Assembly: GCF_000725625.1 (NCBI RefSeq)
Contig: NZ_JOHS01000021.1
Coordinates: forward strand, 27,364-91,363
DNA: 64,000 nucleotides
Source: Streptomyces sp. NRRL F-6676
GTDB taxonomy: Bacteria; Actinomycetota; Actinomycetes; Streptomycetales; Streptomycetaceae
Direction: 5' to 3'
Shown here: piece after piece, positions 21,660 through 29,807 of the stretch
Layout of the letters: each line of letters begins with the position of its first letter
Numbering within the stretch: the stretch's first letter is position 1
Notes under the pieces: model-generated
Database searches by the model: none
What the model saw: only the letters and a program-made list of their open reading frames with translations
What the model was told of the DNA's origin: nothing
Position numbers and translations under genes: made by a program

Positions 21660-22829
21660 TCAGCCCAGTTGGGGATCGATCACCCACTCGCCCCGGCGCA
21701 TCACGCCCTTCAGCGTGAACTCCTCGTCGAGAACGACCAGGTCGGCATAGGTGCCCGGCGTCAGCGAGCCCACCTCGTCGGCCCTGCCCAGCAGCCGCGC
21801 GGGGTTGACCGAGAGGGCGGCGACGACGTCCTCGACCGGGAGCCCGTCGACCGTGACCGCCCGCTGGAACGCCCGGTCCAGGGTGAGCGTGGACCCGGCG
21901 ATCGAGCCGCCCTCCACCAGCCGCGCCACGCCGTCGCTGACCTCGACCTCCAGCGGGCCGAGCAGATAGCGGCCGTCGCCGAAGCCGGCCGCGTCCATCG
22001 CGTCGGTGATGAACGCGACTCGGGCGGCGCCCGCGTGACGGAACGCCAGTTGGAGGGCGGCGGGGTGCAGATGCGTGCCGTCGTTGATCAGTTCGACGGT
22101 GACCCGCTCGTCCTCCAGCAGCGCGGTGACCGGGCCGGGGGCGCGGTGGCCCAGAGTCGGCATCGCGTTGAACAGGTGCGTGGCCACGGTCGCGCCCGCG
22201 TCGATGGCGGCGACGGTCTGCTCGTAGGTGGCGTCCGTGTGCCCGACCGCGGCGATCACGCCCTGTTCGACGAGCAGCCGTACGGAGTCCAGGCCGCCGG
22301 GGAGTTCGGTGGCGAGGGTGACCATCCGGGCCTGCCCGCGGGCCGCGTCGACCAGCTTGCGCACCTCGGCCGGGTCGGGGTCGCGCAGCAGGGCGGCGGA
22401 GTGGGCGCCCTTGCGGCAGGGGGAGATGAAGGGGCCCTCGAAGTGGATGCCGGCCAGGTCGCCCTGTTCGGCCAGTTCGGACAGGAGCCCGGCGCGCTGG
22501 GCGAGCTGGTCCGTCTCCTCGGTGACGGTGGAGGCGACGAGGGTGGTGGTGCCGTGCTCCCGGTGGGTGCGGATGCCGGTCAGCACGTCCTCGACGGAGC
22601 CGGAGGTGAAGGAGGCGCCGCCGCCGCCGTGGTTGTGCAGATCGACGAAGCCGGGGACCAGCCAGTGGCCGGACAGGTCGACGGTGGCGGTGCCGGGCCC
22701 GGTGGCGGGCTGGGCGTCGGCGCCGGACGCGGCGGTGATGCGCGCGCCCTCGACGACCACGCGGCCGTCGTCCACGATCCCGGTGGGCAGCACCGTCCGG
22801 GCACCGGCGAGAACCTTGCTAGGGGCCAT
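21660..22829 (-). CDS. nagA: N-acetylglucosamine-6-phosphate deacetylase
   Basis: 389 residues, ATG at 22829 with GGAGG ten bases upstream. Amidohydrolase barrel: WLVPGFVDLHNHGGGGASFT (metal ligands), GIHFEGPFISPCRKGAHSAA (conserved glutamate and GAH), GHTDATYEQT and ATHLFNAMPTLGHR (second histidine ligands), ITDAMDAAGFGDG (catalytic aspartate) and SVNPARLLG. It converts GlcNAc-6-P to GlcN-6-P in the cytosol, the step after NagK. It starts seven bases after nagK, so the two form an operon; in S. coelicolor nagKA belongs to the DasR regulon. Confidence 0.95.
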   Translation of the reverse strand: MAPSKVLAGARTVLPTGIVDDGRVVVEGARITAASGADAQPATGPGTATVDLSGHWLVPGFVDLHNHGGGGASFTSGSVEDVLTGIRTHREHGTTTLVASTVTEETDQLAQRAGLLSELAEQGDLAGIHFEGPFISPCRKGAHSAALLRDPDPAEVRKLVDAARGQARMVTLATELPGGLDSVRLLVEQGVIAAVGHTDATYEQTVAAIDAGATVATHLFNAMPTLGHRAPGPVTALLEDERVTVELINDGTHLHPAALQLAFRHAGAARVAFITDAMDAAGFGDGRYLLGPLEVEVSDGVARLVEGGSIAGSTLTLDRAFQRAVTVDGLPVEDVVAALSVNPARLLGRADEVGSLTPGTYADLVVLDEEFTLKGVMRRGEWVIDPQLG

Positions 22830-22836
22830 CAGGTGG

Positions 22837-23946
22837 TTACCTCCGAGGAATCGAGGGATCGGTAGCGGGGTCGGTCGAGGGAGCCGAGGGAATCGAGGGA
22901 ATCGAGGGATCAGCGGTGTCGCGGACGGGGGGAACGACCGGCGCGGGTTCCTTGCCGGGGGGAACGACCGGCGCGGGTTCCTTGCCGGGGGGAACGACCG
23001 GCGTGGGTTCCTTCCGCGGGCCGCCGCCCGCGGCGTGCAGGTCCCAGGCGAGCAGCCCCGCGCCCAGACAGCCGGCGTTGTCGCCCAGGCCCGCGTGGAC
23101 GACGGAGGGCAGCTTCTGGAAGGTGACGCGGTCGCGCAGGGCCTGACGCAGCGGGTCGAACAGGGTGGGCCCGGCCTCCGCGAGCCCGCCGCCGATGATC
23201 AGCGTGCGCGGGTCGAGCAGGGTGAAGGCGGTGACCAGGCCGTCGGCGAGCGCGTCGACGGCGGCCTGCCAGACCTCCGCCGCCCGTGCGTCCCCGGCGG
23301 CCACGGCCCGGGCGCAGTCCGCCGCGTCCGCCTCCGGGTTCCCGCAGGCGGCGGCCCAGGCCTGGCCGACGGCGGAGGCGGAGGCGTACCGCTCCAGACA
23401 ACCGCGCTGCCCGCAGGGGCAGTCGACGCCGCCGGGCCGGACGACGACATGGCCGATCTCGCCCGCGAAGCCGTGCGCGCCCGCCTCCACCCGGCCGTCG
23501 ATGCCGATGGCGCCCGCGATACCGGTGCCCAGCGGGACGAACAGAAAGCGGTCGGCGCCCTGACCGGCGCCGATGCGGCCCTCGGCGAGGCCGCCGGTGC
23601 GTACGTCGTGGCCGAGGGCGACGGGGACGCCGCCGAGCCGCTCGCTCAGCCGGGCGCGCAACGGCACGTCGCGCCAGCCGAGGTTGGCCGAGTAGACGGC
23701 CACGCCCCGCTCGTCGTCGACGATGCCGGGGACGGCGACACCGGCCGCGACGGCCGGTTCACCGAACTCGCTGAGGCCGTGGGCGCGGAGTTCGGCGGCG
23801 AAGTCGAGGACCGCCGTCGTCACCGCCTCGGGGCCCCGTTCGCGGCCGGTGGGCCGGCGCGCGCGGTACAGCAACTCGCCTTCCGCCCCTACCAGGGCGG
23901 CCTTCATCCCGGTGCCGCCCACATCAAGGGCGATGACGTGTTTCAC
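22837..23946 (-). CDS. nagK: ROK-family N-acetylglucosamine kinase with repetitive C-terminal tail
   Basis: 369 residues from GTG at 23946. ROK kinase features: ATP phosphate loop ALDVGGTGMKAALV, ROK zinc motif GHVVVRPGGVDCPCGQRGCLE, catalytic aspartate in LGHDVR, and PLGTGIAGAI. It phosphorylates GlcNAc ahead of NagA. The kinase ends near residue 315 (LLAWDLHAAGG). A tail of about 55 residues follows, made of three copies of KEPAPVVPPG and then short serine/proline repeats, coded by a 30-bp tandem repeat at 22931-23020. Two dre sites lie 28 bp upstream, so DasR control is expected. Confidence 0.9.
   Translation of the reverse strand: MKHVIALDVGGTGMKAALVGAEGELLYRARRPTGRERGPEAVTTAVLDFAAELRAHGLSEFGEPAVAAGVAVPGIVDDERGVAVYSANLGWRDVPLRARLSERLGGVPVALGHDVRTGGLAEGRIGAGQGADRFLFVPLGTGIAGAIGIDGRVEAGAHGFAGEIGHVVVRPGGVDCPCGQRGCLERYASASAVGQAWAAACGNPEADAADCARAVAAGDARAAEVWQAAVDALADGLVTAFTLLDPRTLIIGGGLAEAGPTLFDPLRQALRDRVTFQKLPSVVHAGLGDNAGCLGAGLLAWDLHAAGGGPRKEPTPVVPPGKEPAPVVPPGKEPAPVVPPVRDTADPSIPSIPSAPSTDPATDPSIPRR
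22931..23020. repeat. 30-bp in-frame tandem repeat (x3) in the nagK 3' end
   Basis: Units at 22931, 22961 and 22991, each starting GGAACGACCGGCGYGGGTTC; the first two are identical and the third has a few changes at its end. Being 30 bp, copy-number changes keep the frame, each adding or removing ten residues of the NagK tail. Confidence 0.92.
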
Positions 23947-23973
23947 GTGGAACAGTGTGACGCTCGGACCCGG

Positions 23974-23989
23974 AGAGGTCTAGTCCACT
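23974..23989. promoter_or_regulatory. DasR responsive element (dre) 1 between nagK and the sugar-binding lipoprotein gene
   Basis: AGAGGTCTAGTCCACT matches the dre consensus ASTGGTCTAGACCAST at 14 of 16 positions. It lies in the divergent promoter region, 28 bp from the nagK start. DasR, a GntR-family repressor released by GlcN-6-P, controls nagKA in S. coelicolor. Confidence 0.75.
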
Positions 23990-23991
23990 AG

Positions 23992-24007
23992 TGTGGTGTA
24001 GACCTTA
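23992..24007. promoter_or_regulatory. Possible second dre-like site
   Basis: TGTGGTGTAGACCTTA matches the dre consensus at about 11 of 16 positions and lies two bases from dre 1, toward the lipoprotein gene. The weaker match makes it less certain. Confidence 0.45.
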
Positions 24008-24071
24008 TAGCTGAATCGTTTCGGCATACGAGACGGTAACCACACACAACCAGCGGAAACAGGAGTGGTCG

Positions 24072-25373
24072 GTGCGGCGGCGCGGGGCGCGGAGGACGAC
24101 GGTACTGGGCGCGGCGGTCACCGCACTGGGGATGACGGCGACCCTCGCCGGCTGCGGGGGGCCGGGCGGCTCCGGGGACGTCACCCTGAAACTGGTCGCG
24201 GCCGACTACGGCGACTCGGCGGCCAACTCCTCCAAGAAGTACTGGGACACGCTGGTCGACGCGTACGAGGACAAGCACCCGGGCGTGAAGGTCGACGTCA
24301 GCGTCTACTCGTGGAACGACGTCGACCGCAAGGTCAAACAGATGGTCGACGCGGGCGACGCCCCCGACCTGGCGCAGATCGGCGCCTACGCCGACTACGC
24401 GGCCGCCGGCAAGCTCTACCGGGCCTCCGATCTGCTCTCCATCCCCGTCCAGGCCGACTTCGTCCATGAACTGAGCCAGGCGGGGGAGCTGAACCGGGTC
24501 CAGTACGGGATGCCGTTCGCGGCCTCCACCCGGCTGCTCTTCTACAACAAGAAGCTGTTCGCCAAGGCCGGGATCAGCCACCCGCCCACCACCTGGAACC
24601 AACTGGCCGCCGACGCGCGCGCGTTGAAGTCGGCCGGGGTGACGACGCCGTACGCGCTGCCGCTGGGGCCCGAAGAGGCGCAGGCCGAGACGTTGCAGTG
24701 GCTGCTCAGCGGCGGTGGCGGCTACACCGACAGCATCGGCAACTACGACCTGGACTCGGTGGAGAACGTCGCCACGTTCGGCTGGCTGAAGGACGAGCTG
24801 GTCGGCAAGGGGCTCACCGGGCCCGTCGCGCCGGCGAAGCTCAACCGGGCGGACGCGTTCGCCGCGTTCGCGCGCGGCGAGGTGGGGATGCTCAACGGGC
24901 ACCCCACGCTGATGAAGGCGGCGCGGGCCAAGGGCCTGAAGTTCGGCATGGTCCCGATGCCCGGGAACGGCAGCGGGAACGGGGACGGGGACGGCCAGGA
25001 ACGGGCGTCGATGGGCGTGGCCGACTGGATGATGGCCTTCAAGCAGCACGGCCACCAGGAGCAGATCGGGGACTTCCTCGACTTCGTCTACAGCGAGAAG
25101 AACGTGCTGGCGTTCTCACGCGAGTACGACCTGCTGCCGGTGACGACGTCCGCCTCCGAGGACATGGCCTCCTCCGCCCAGGACGCCGACCTCGCGCCGT
25201 TCCTGGAGCAGCTGCCGGGCGCGGAGCTGTACCCGGTGGGCAAGACGTCGTGGGCGACGGTGAGCGCGGAACTCAAGAAGCGGATCGGGACGGCGGTCTC
25301 GGAGCAGGGCAGCGCGGCGGCGGTGCTGGGGCAGCTCCAGCGGTCGGCGATCCGGGAGGACGTAGGGGAGTAG
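24072..25373 (+). CDS. Sugar ABC transporter substrate-binding lipoprotein
   Basis: 433 residues, GTG at 24072 with AGGAG eight bases upstream. Signal peptide of lipoprotein type: basic RRRGARRTTVLG, hydrophobic stretch and lipobox LAGC near residue 28. The mature part is a family 1 solute-binding protein: YWDTLVDAYEDKHPGVKVDV, DAPDLAQIGAYADYAAAGKL, GMPFAASTRLLFYNKKLFAKAGI, PPTTWNQLAADARALKSAGV, FARGEVGMLNGHPTLMKAA. No permease or ATPase genes follow, so it must use components encoded elsewhere (for example the multitask ATPase MsiK). The dre sites in its promoter suggest an amino-sugar or chito-oligosaccharide ligand; this is inference. Confidence 0.88.
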   Translation: MRRRGARRTTVLGAAVTALGMTATLAGCGGPGGSGDVTLKLVAADYGDSAANSSKKYWDTLVDAYEDKHPGVKVDVSVYSWNDVDRKVKQMVDAGDAPDLAQIGAYADYAAAGKLYRASDLLSIPVQADFVHELSQAGELNRVQYGMPFAASTRLLFYNKKLFAKAGISHPPTTWNQLAADARALKSAGVTTPYALPLGPEEAQAETLQWLLSGGGGYTDSIGNYDLDSVENVATFGWLKDELVGKGLTGPVAPAKLNRADAFAAFARGEVGMLNGHPTLMKAARAKGLKFGMVPMPGNGSGNGDGDGQERASMGVADWMMAFKQHGHQEQIGDFLDFVYSEKNVLAFSREYDLLPVTTSASEDMASSAQDADLAPFLEQLPGAELYPVGKTSWATVSAELKKRIGTAVSEQGSAAAVLGQLQRSAIREDVGE

Positions 25374-25454
25374 GGCACCGGGCCCGGCCCGGTGTCCGCG
25401 GCCCGGGGCGTTGTCAGTGGGGCGTTGTCAGTGGTGGGCCCTACTGTGGAACGC

Positions 25455-25715
25455 ATGGAGGAACCGGAGAGCGTCGGGGGAGAGCGGCCGGAGGAACTGG
25501 GCGCGCGTGAACGGGCCGTGCTGGCCATGGAGCGGCGTGGCTTCGCCGGCCCCGGCGTGAAGGAGCGCGCGATACGTGAGCGGCTCGGGCTCGCCCCCGT
25601 CCGCTACTACCAGCTGCTCAACGCCCTGCTCGACGATCCCCGGGCCCTCGCCCACGACCCGGTGACCGTCAACCGGCTGCGGCGGGTGCGCGAGGCCCGG
25701 CGCGCGGAGCGGTAG
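25455..25715 (+). CDS. DUF3263 family protein
   Basis: 86 residues from ATG at 25455. The region ARERAVLAMERRGFAGPGVK, then ERAIRERLGLAPVRYYQLLN and ALLDDPRALAHDPVTVNRLR, is a helix-turn-helix-like DUF3263 domain widespread in actinobacteria. It probably binds DNA or RNA polymerase components, but its role is unknown to me. The following 150 bp contain short tandem repeats (GCGGTAGGCGGACGCA, then AGGCGTACGG-like units). Confidence 0.8.
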   Translation: MEEPESVGGERPEELGARERAVLAMERRGFAGPGVKERAIRERLGLAPVRYYQLLNALLDDPRALAHDPVTVNRLRRVREARRAER

Positions 25716-25867
25716 GCGGACGCAGCGGTAGGCGGACGCAGCGGTGGGCGGCCCGGCGGCCGGGCCGGGCGCACGGCTCAGGCGTACGGGCGGCTCGGCG
25801 TACGGGCCGGACAGGCGTACAGGCGGGACAGGCGTACGGTCGGGCCCGCGCGGATAGTGTCGAAGAC

Positions 25868-26773
25868 ATGGGCAGCCACACGGACTCCATGGACCCCGGG
25901 GACGCGTCGCACCGCACGGGTGACGCCGTCCCCACCGATCCGACCGTTCCGACCCCCGCGACCGCGGCCGGGCGCGAGGGGCTGGAGGCGATCCTCGCCC
26001 GTCCCGGCCGGGCGGTCCTCGCCTTCGACTTCGACGGGACGCTCGCCCCGATCGTCGCCGACCCCGAGCAGGCCCGGGCACACCCCGACGCGGTGCCCGC
26101 GCTCGCCGCGCTCGCGCCGAAGGTGGCCTCGGTGGCCGTCGTCACCGGGCGCCCGGCGGGGGTCGCCGTCCGCCACGGGGGGTTCGCCGGGGTCGCCGGG
26201 CTCGAACACCTGGTGGTGCTCGGGCACTACGGCGCCGAGCGGTGGGACGCGGTGACCGGCACGGTCAGCGCGCCGGCGCCGCACCCCGGCGTCGCCGCCG
26301 TGCGGGCCGAGCTGCCGGGGGTGCTCGACGGGGTCGGGGCGTGGCGCGGGACCTGGGTGGAGGAGAAGGGCGGCCGGGCCGTCGCGGTCCACACGCGCCG
26401 GGCGGCCGATCCGCAGGCCGCGTTCGAGGCGCTGCGCGTGCCGCTGTCCGAGCTCGCGGCCCGGCACGGACTGATCGTCGAGCCGGGGCGGATGGTGCTC
26501 GAGCTGCGGCCGCCGGGGATGGACAAGGGGGTGGCGCTGTCGGAGTACGTGCGGGAGGTGGGTGCGGGGGCGGTGCTGTACGCGGGGGACGACCTGGGGG
26601 ATCTGCCGGCGTTCGCGGCGGTGGAGGGGTTGCGGGGGGAGGGGGTGCCGGGGGTGCTGGTGTGCAGTGGCAGCGAGGAGGTGGCGGAGCTGGCGAAGCG
26701 CGCGGACGTGGTGGTCGACGGCCCCGCGGGCGTCGTGCGGGTACTGCGTGCGCTGGCGGCGCGGCTGGGGTAG
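25868..26773 (+). CDS. otsB: Trehalose-6-phosphate phosphatase
   Basis: 301 residues, with about 35 variable N-terminal residues before the HAD domain. HAD motif I is AFDFDGTLAPIV, followed by VTGRPAGV (motif II region), GHYGAERW, the substrate-binding segment VEEKGGRAVAVHTRRA, RPPGMDKGVAL (motif III lysine) and YAGDDLGDLPAF (motif IV). It removes phosphate from trehalose-6-P made by OtsA. Here otsA lies just beyond but on the opposite strand, so the two are convergent rather than one operon. Confidence 0.92.
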   Translation: MGSHTDSMDPGDASHRTGDAVPTDPTVPTPATAAGREGLEAILARPGRAVLAFDFDGTLAPIVADPEQARAHPDAVPALAALAPKVASVAVVTGRPAGVAVRHGGFAGVAGLEHLVVLGHYGAERWDAVTGTVSAPAPHPGVAAVRAELPGVLDGVGAWRGTWVEEKGGRAVAVHTRRAADPQAAFEALRVPLSELAARHGLIVEPGRMVLELRPPGMDKGVALSEYVREVGAGAVLYAGDDLGDLPAFAAVEGLRGEGVPGVLVCSGSEEVAELAKRADVVVDGPAGVVRVLRALAARLG

Positions 26774-26799
26774 ACGGGTCTTTCGCCCGCCGCCCTTAC

Positions 26800-26903
26800 C
26801 CTTCCCGTCCCTTCAAGGGGCTCCGCCCCTTGGACCCCGGCACGGGGCTTCGCCCCGTTTCGCGCGCTTCGCCCCGTTTCGCGCCCACGCGGCGGAGCCG
26901 CAT
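26800..26903. repeat. Streptomyces intergenic GC-rich palindromic repeat
   Basis: Contains CCTTCAAGGGGCTCCGCCCC (a hairpin of GGGGC and GCCCC) and a 19-bp direct repeat of CTTCGCCCCGTTTCGCGC. Closely related sequence ends the window at 63948-64000. Such dispersed palindromes sit between convergent genes throughout Streptomyces chromosomes and can act as bidirectional terminators. Confidence 0.7.
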
Positions 26904-26911
26904 GGTGACAC

Positions 26912-26952
26912 AGCCCCGCGCCCCTGTCAGGGGCGCGGGGAACCGCGCGATC
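26912..26952. repeat. Dispersed palindromic repeat ('AGCCCCGCGCCCC' family)
   Basis: AGCCCCGCGCCCCTGTCAGG followed by GGCGCGGGGAACCGCGCGA. The stem CCCCGCGCCCC/GGGGCGCGGGG is perfect. A second copy is at 60618-60660. This family is abundant in Streptomyces intergenic DNA. Confidence 0.75.
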
Positions 26953-26963
26953 CAGTCCTGCGC

Positions 26964-28352
26964 TCAGTCCTCCAGCGCGTGCAGCTGGTCCAGGAACCAG
27001 CGGGACGGGGGGAGGGCCGTGCCCGCCGCCGCGAGCCGCTTCGCGCGTTCGGCGCGCTCGCCCGCCGGCATGGACAGCGCCTCGTGCAGCGCCTCCGCCG
27101 TCGCGACCACGTCGTACGGGTTCACCACCACCGCGTCCTCGCCCAGCTCCTCGTACGCCCCCGCCTCCCGCGACAGCACCAGCGCGCACCCCTCGTCGGA
27201 GACGAGCGGCACCTCCTTGGCGACCAGGTTCATGCCGTCCCGTACCGGGTTGACCAGGGCGACGTCGGCCAGCCGGTACGCCGCCAGCGACCGTGCGAAG
27301 TCGTCCTCGACGTGCAGCAGCACCGGCGTCCACCCGTCCGTGCCGTAGCGCGCGTTGACCGACTCGGCCACCCGGCGCACCTCCTCGGTGTACTCCCGGT
27401 ACACCGCGAGATCCTGGCGGGAGGGGTAGGCGAACGCCACGTGCACCACCCGCTCGCGCCACTCAGGGCGGGAGGCGAGCAGCTGCTCGTAGGCGAGGAG
27501 TCCGCGCACGATGTTCTTCGACAGTTCCGTCCGGTCGACCCGGACGATCGTCTTCCGGTCCGGGCCGATCTCCTCGCGCAGCACCGCCATCCGCTCGGCC
27601 ACGTCGGCCTCGTGCGAGCGTGCGCGCAGGAAGTCGGCGTCGGCGCCGAGGCCGTGCACGCCGATCCGTGTGGAGCCGAGCCCGCCGACGAGCGCGTCCG
27701 CGCACGCGGTGAACGCGTCCGCCCAGCGGTGGGTGAGGAAGCCGAGCCGGTCGGCGCCGAGCATGCCGCGCAGCACCTGCTCGGCGATGTCGTCCGGGAG
27801 CAGCCGGAAGTAGTCGACCGGCGCCCACGGCGTGTGCGAGAAGTGCGCGATCCGCAGATCGGGGCGCAGCTCCCGGAGCATCCCCGGGACCAGGGTCAGG
27901 TGGTAGTCCTGCACCATCACGGCCGCGCCCTCGGCCGCCTCCTCGGCCAGCGCCTCGGCGAAGGCGCGGTTGTAGGCCTCGTAGGAGGCCCACTGGCGCC
28001 GGAACTCCTGATCGAACACCGGTTCGAGTGGGGTCTGGTACAGCATGTGGTGCACGAACCAGAGCACGGAATTGGCGATGCCGTTGTACGCGTCCGCGTG
28101 CACATCGGCCGGGACGTCCAGCATCCGTACGCCGTCCTCGCCGGCCCCGCGCCGCACCGCCTCGCGGTCGCCGTCGCTCAGCGCCGAGCAGACCCACAGC
28201 GCGCCCGCGTCCGGCCCGATGGCCGACAGCCCGGAGACCAGCCCGCCACCGCCCCGTTTGGCGTGCAGCGAACCGTCCTCCCGCACCGTGTACGAGACGG
28301 GCCCCCGGTTGGAGGCGACCAGGACCTGAGCAGCACCGAACGTGGAAGCCAT
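26964..28352 (-). CDS. otsA: Trehalose-6-phosphate synthase
   Basis: 462 residues. GT20 features: VLVASNRGPVSYTV and RGGGGLVSGL (UDP-glucose loop), WVCSALSDG, VMVQDYHLTLVPGMLRELRP, IAHFSHTPWAPVDYFRLLPD, LGFLTHRWADAFTACADALV, VDRTELSKNIVRGLLAYEQL, HVAFAYPSRQDLAVYREYTE and the nucleotide site VNPVRDGMNLVAKEVPLVSD. It makes trehalose-6-P from a nucleotide-glucose donor and glucose-6-P. The gene lies in a cluster with otsB and gpgS, all compatible-solute synthesis. The 200 bp between it and gpgS contain only short repeats (ACGGCGTCTCCGGCC twice, GCGACCC three times). Confidence 0.95.
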   Translation of the reverse strand: MASTFGAAQVLVASNRGPVSYTVREDGSLHAKRGGGGLVSGLSAIGPDAGALWVCSALSDGDREAVRRGAGEDGVRMLDVPADVHADAYNGIANSVLWFVHHMLYQTPLEPVFDQEFRRQWASYEAYNRAFAEALAEEAAEGAAVMVQDYHLTLVPGMLRELRPDLRIAHFSHTPWAPVDYFRLLPDDIAEQVLRGMLGADRLGFLTHRWADAFTACADALVGGLGSTRIGVHGLGADADFLRARSHEADVAERMAVLREEIGPDRKTIVRVDRTELSKNIVRGLLAYEQLLASRPEWRERVVHVAFAYPSRQDLAVYREYTEEVRRVAESVNARYGTDGWTPVLLHVEDDFARSLAAYRLADVALVNPVRDGMNLVAKEVPLVSDEGCALVLSREAGAYEELGEDAVVVNPYDVVATAEALHEALSMPAGERAERAKRLAAAGTALPPSRWFLDQLHALED

Positions 28353-28551
28353 ACGCCTGAACCTAGCCCGGCCCCGAAACCCTCAAACGTGGTGGAGGCG
28401 GATCACGGTGAGGGTCGCGCCACGTATCCGGCCCGTGCGCCCGACGACGACGGCCGCCGGCGCCGATGGAACGGCGTCTCCGGCCGACGGGACGGCGTCT
28501 CCGGCCGGGGCACACGTCCCGCGCGACCCGCGACCCGCGACCCGCACCCCC

Positions 28552-29496
28552 CTACGCCACCCTCCGGTCCGCGTACTCCGCGATCTGTGCCATCGGGGGG
28601 CGCTCCTCCGTGTCCACCGGATGCGTGTGCGGCTCGAAGCCGTTCGGGCCGCGGTCGAACTGGGTGAGGGTGGGGCGCAGCAGATGGCCGCGGGCCAGGC
28701 GGAGCTGGGCGGTGCGGTAGATCGCGGCGGCCATGCGCCCCAGCGCCTGGCCGTCCTGGTGGCGGTGGCGGCGCACGCCGACGTCGACCTGGGCGAGCGC
28801 GTCGAGGCCGACCGTGTGCAGCGCGTCCACCAGCATGCCCAGCTCGACGCCGTAGCCGACCGGGAACGGCAGCTGTTCGAGCAGCGAGCGGCGGGCCGCG
28901 TACTCGCCGCCGAGCGGCTGGACGAAGCCGGCCAGCAGCGGCCAGTGCATGTTGAGCAGCGGGCGGGCCATCAGCTCGGTGACCCGGCCGCCCTGCCCGG
29001 CGGCACCGGCCAGCGGACGGTCGTACATCGCCTTGACCAGCTGCACCTCGGGATCGGTCAGCAGCGGTCCGACGATGCCGGTGACGAAGTCGGAGGAGAA
29101 CTCGCGCAGATCGGCGTCGACGAAGCAGACGACGTCGCCGCGGGTGACCAGCAGCGAGCGCCACAGCACCTCGCCCTTGCCGGGGACGGCCGGGATGCGC
29201 GGCAGGATCGCGTCACGGTGCACGACCCGCGCGCCCGCCGCCGCGGCCACCTCGGCGGTGCGGTCGGTGGAGCCGGAGTCGACGACCACGATCTCGTCGA
29301 CGAGCGGCACCTGGCGGACCAGGTCGCGGTGGATCGCGGCGACGATCTCGCCGACGGTCGCCTCCTCGTCGAGCGCGGGGAGCACCACGCTCACCGACTG
29401 GCCCGTGGCCCGCTTGGCGGCCATGACCTGGTGCAACGGGCGGTCTGCCACGGACCATGAGCGTGCGCTCAGCCAATGCTCGACTTCCTCCAGCAC
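28552..29496 (-). CDS. gpgS: Glucosyl-3-phosphoglycerate synthase
   Basis: 314 residues from GTG at 29496, which has GGGAG seven bases upstream; an earlier start would add unrelated sequence. GT81 features: VSVVLPALDEEATVGEIVAA, VDEIVVVDSGSTDRTAEVAA, the acceptor/phosphate region AVPGKGEVLWRSL, metal motif VCFVDADLREFS, and RVTELMARPLLNMHWPLLAG, EYAARRSLLEQLPFPVGYG. It transfers glucose to 3-phosphoglycerate, the first step to glucosylglycerate and methylglucose lipopolysaccharides, and may act in osmotic or nitrogen stress. Confidence 0.85.
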   Translation of the reverse strand: MLEEVEHWLSARSWSVADRPLHQVMAAKRATGQSVSVVLPALDEEATVGEIVAAIHRDLVRQVPLVDEIVVVDSGSTDRTAEVAAAAGARVVHRDAILPRIPAVPGKGEVLWRSLLVTRGDVVCFVDADLREFSSDFVTGIVGPLLTDPEVQLVKAMYDRPLAGAAGQGGRVTELMARPLLNMHWPLLAGFVQPLGGEYAARRSLLEQLPFPVGYGVELGMLVDALHTVGLDALAQVDVGVRRHRHQDGQALGRMAAAIYRTAQLRLARGHLLRPTLTQFDRGPNGFEPHTHPVDTEERPPMAQIAEYADRRVA

Positions 29497-29628
29497 GGTC
29501 GGTGGCTCCCTCTGTGATCCATCTCGCGGTACGGACGACTCTCTCAAGTGTCCTGGCCTTCGGTTACAGTCTTGAACAACGCCGACGACCGCCGCATGCC
29601 GGGGTCGCCGACGTCACAACCGAATACC

Positions 29629-29772
29629 GCTCATCCAGAGGGGCAGAGGGACACGGCCCGATGAAGCCCCGGCAACCCTCCAGCCGGTCTCGTAGATCGC
29701 TGATCATCGTCGATCACTCCGCGAGGCTCCCGGCTAGGGAAGGTGCCAAATCCGTCTCACGGCGAGATGCGT
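29629..29772 (+). promoter_or_regulatory. SAM-I (S-box) riboswitch upstream of thrC
   Basis: The conserved S-box core is present in order: CTCATCCAGAGG, CAGAGGGACACGGCCCGATG, AAGCCCCGGCAACC, a variable P3 arm, and GGAAGGTGCCAAATCC closing the SAM pocket. Downstream, GTGAGG at 29773 can pair with CCTCAC at 29801 and trap the purine-rich ribosome site of thrC, so control is probably at translation initiation. P1 pairing is only partly convincing by eye, so the exact ends are approximate. Confidence 0.85.
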
Positions 29773-29807
29773 CGTGAGGAAGATGAGGAGAAAGGGCCTC
29801 GCCTCAC

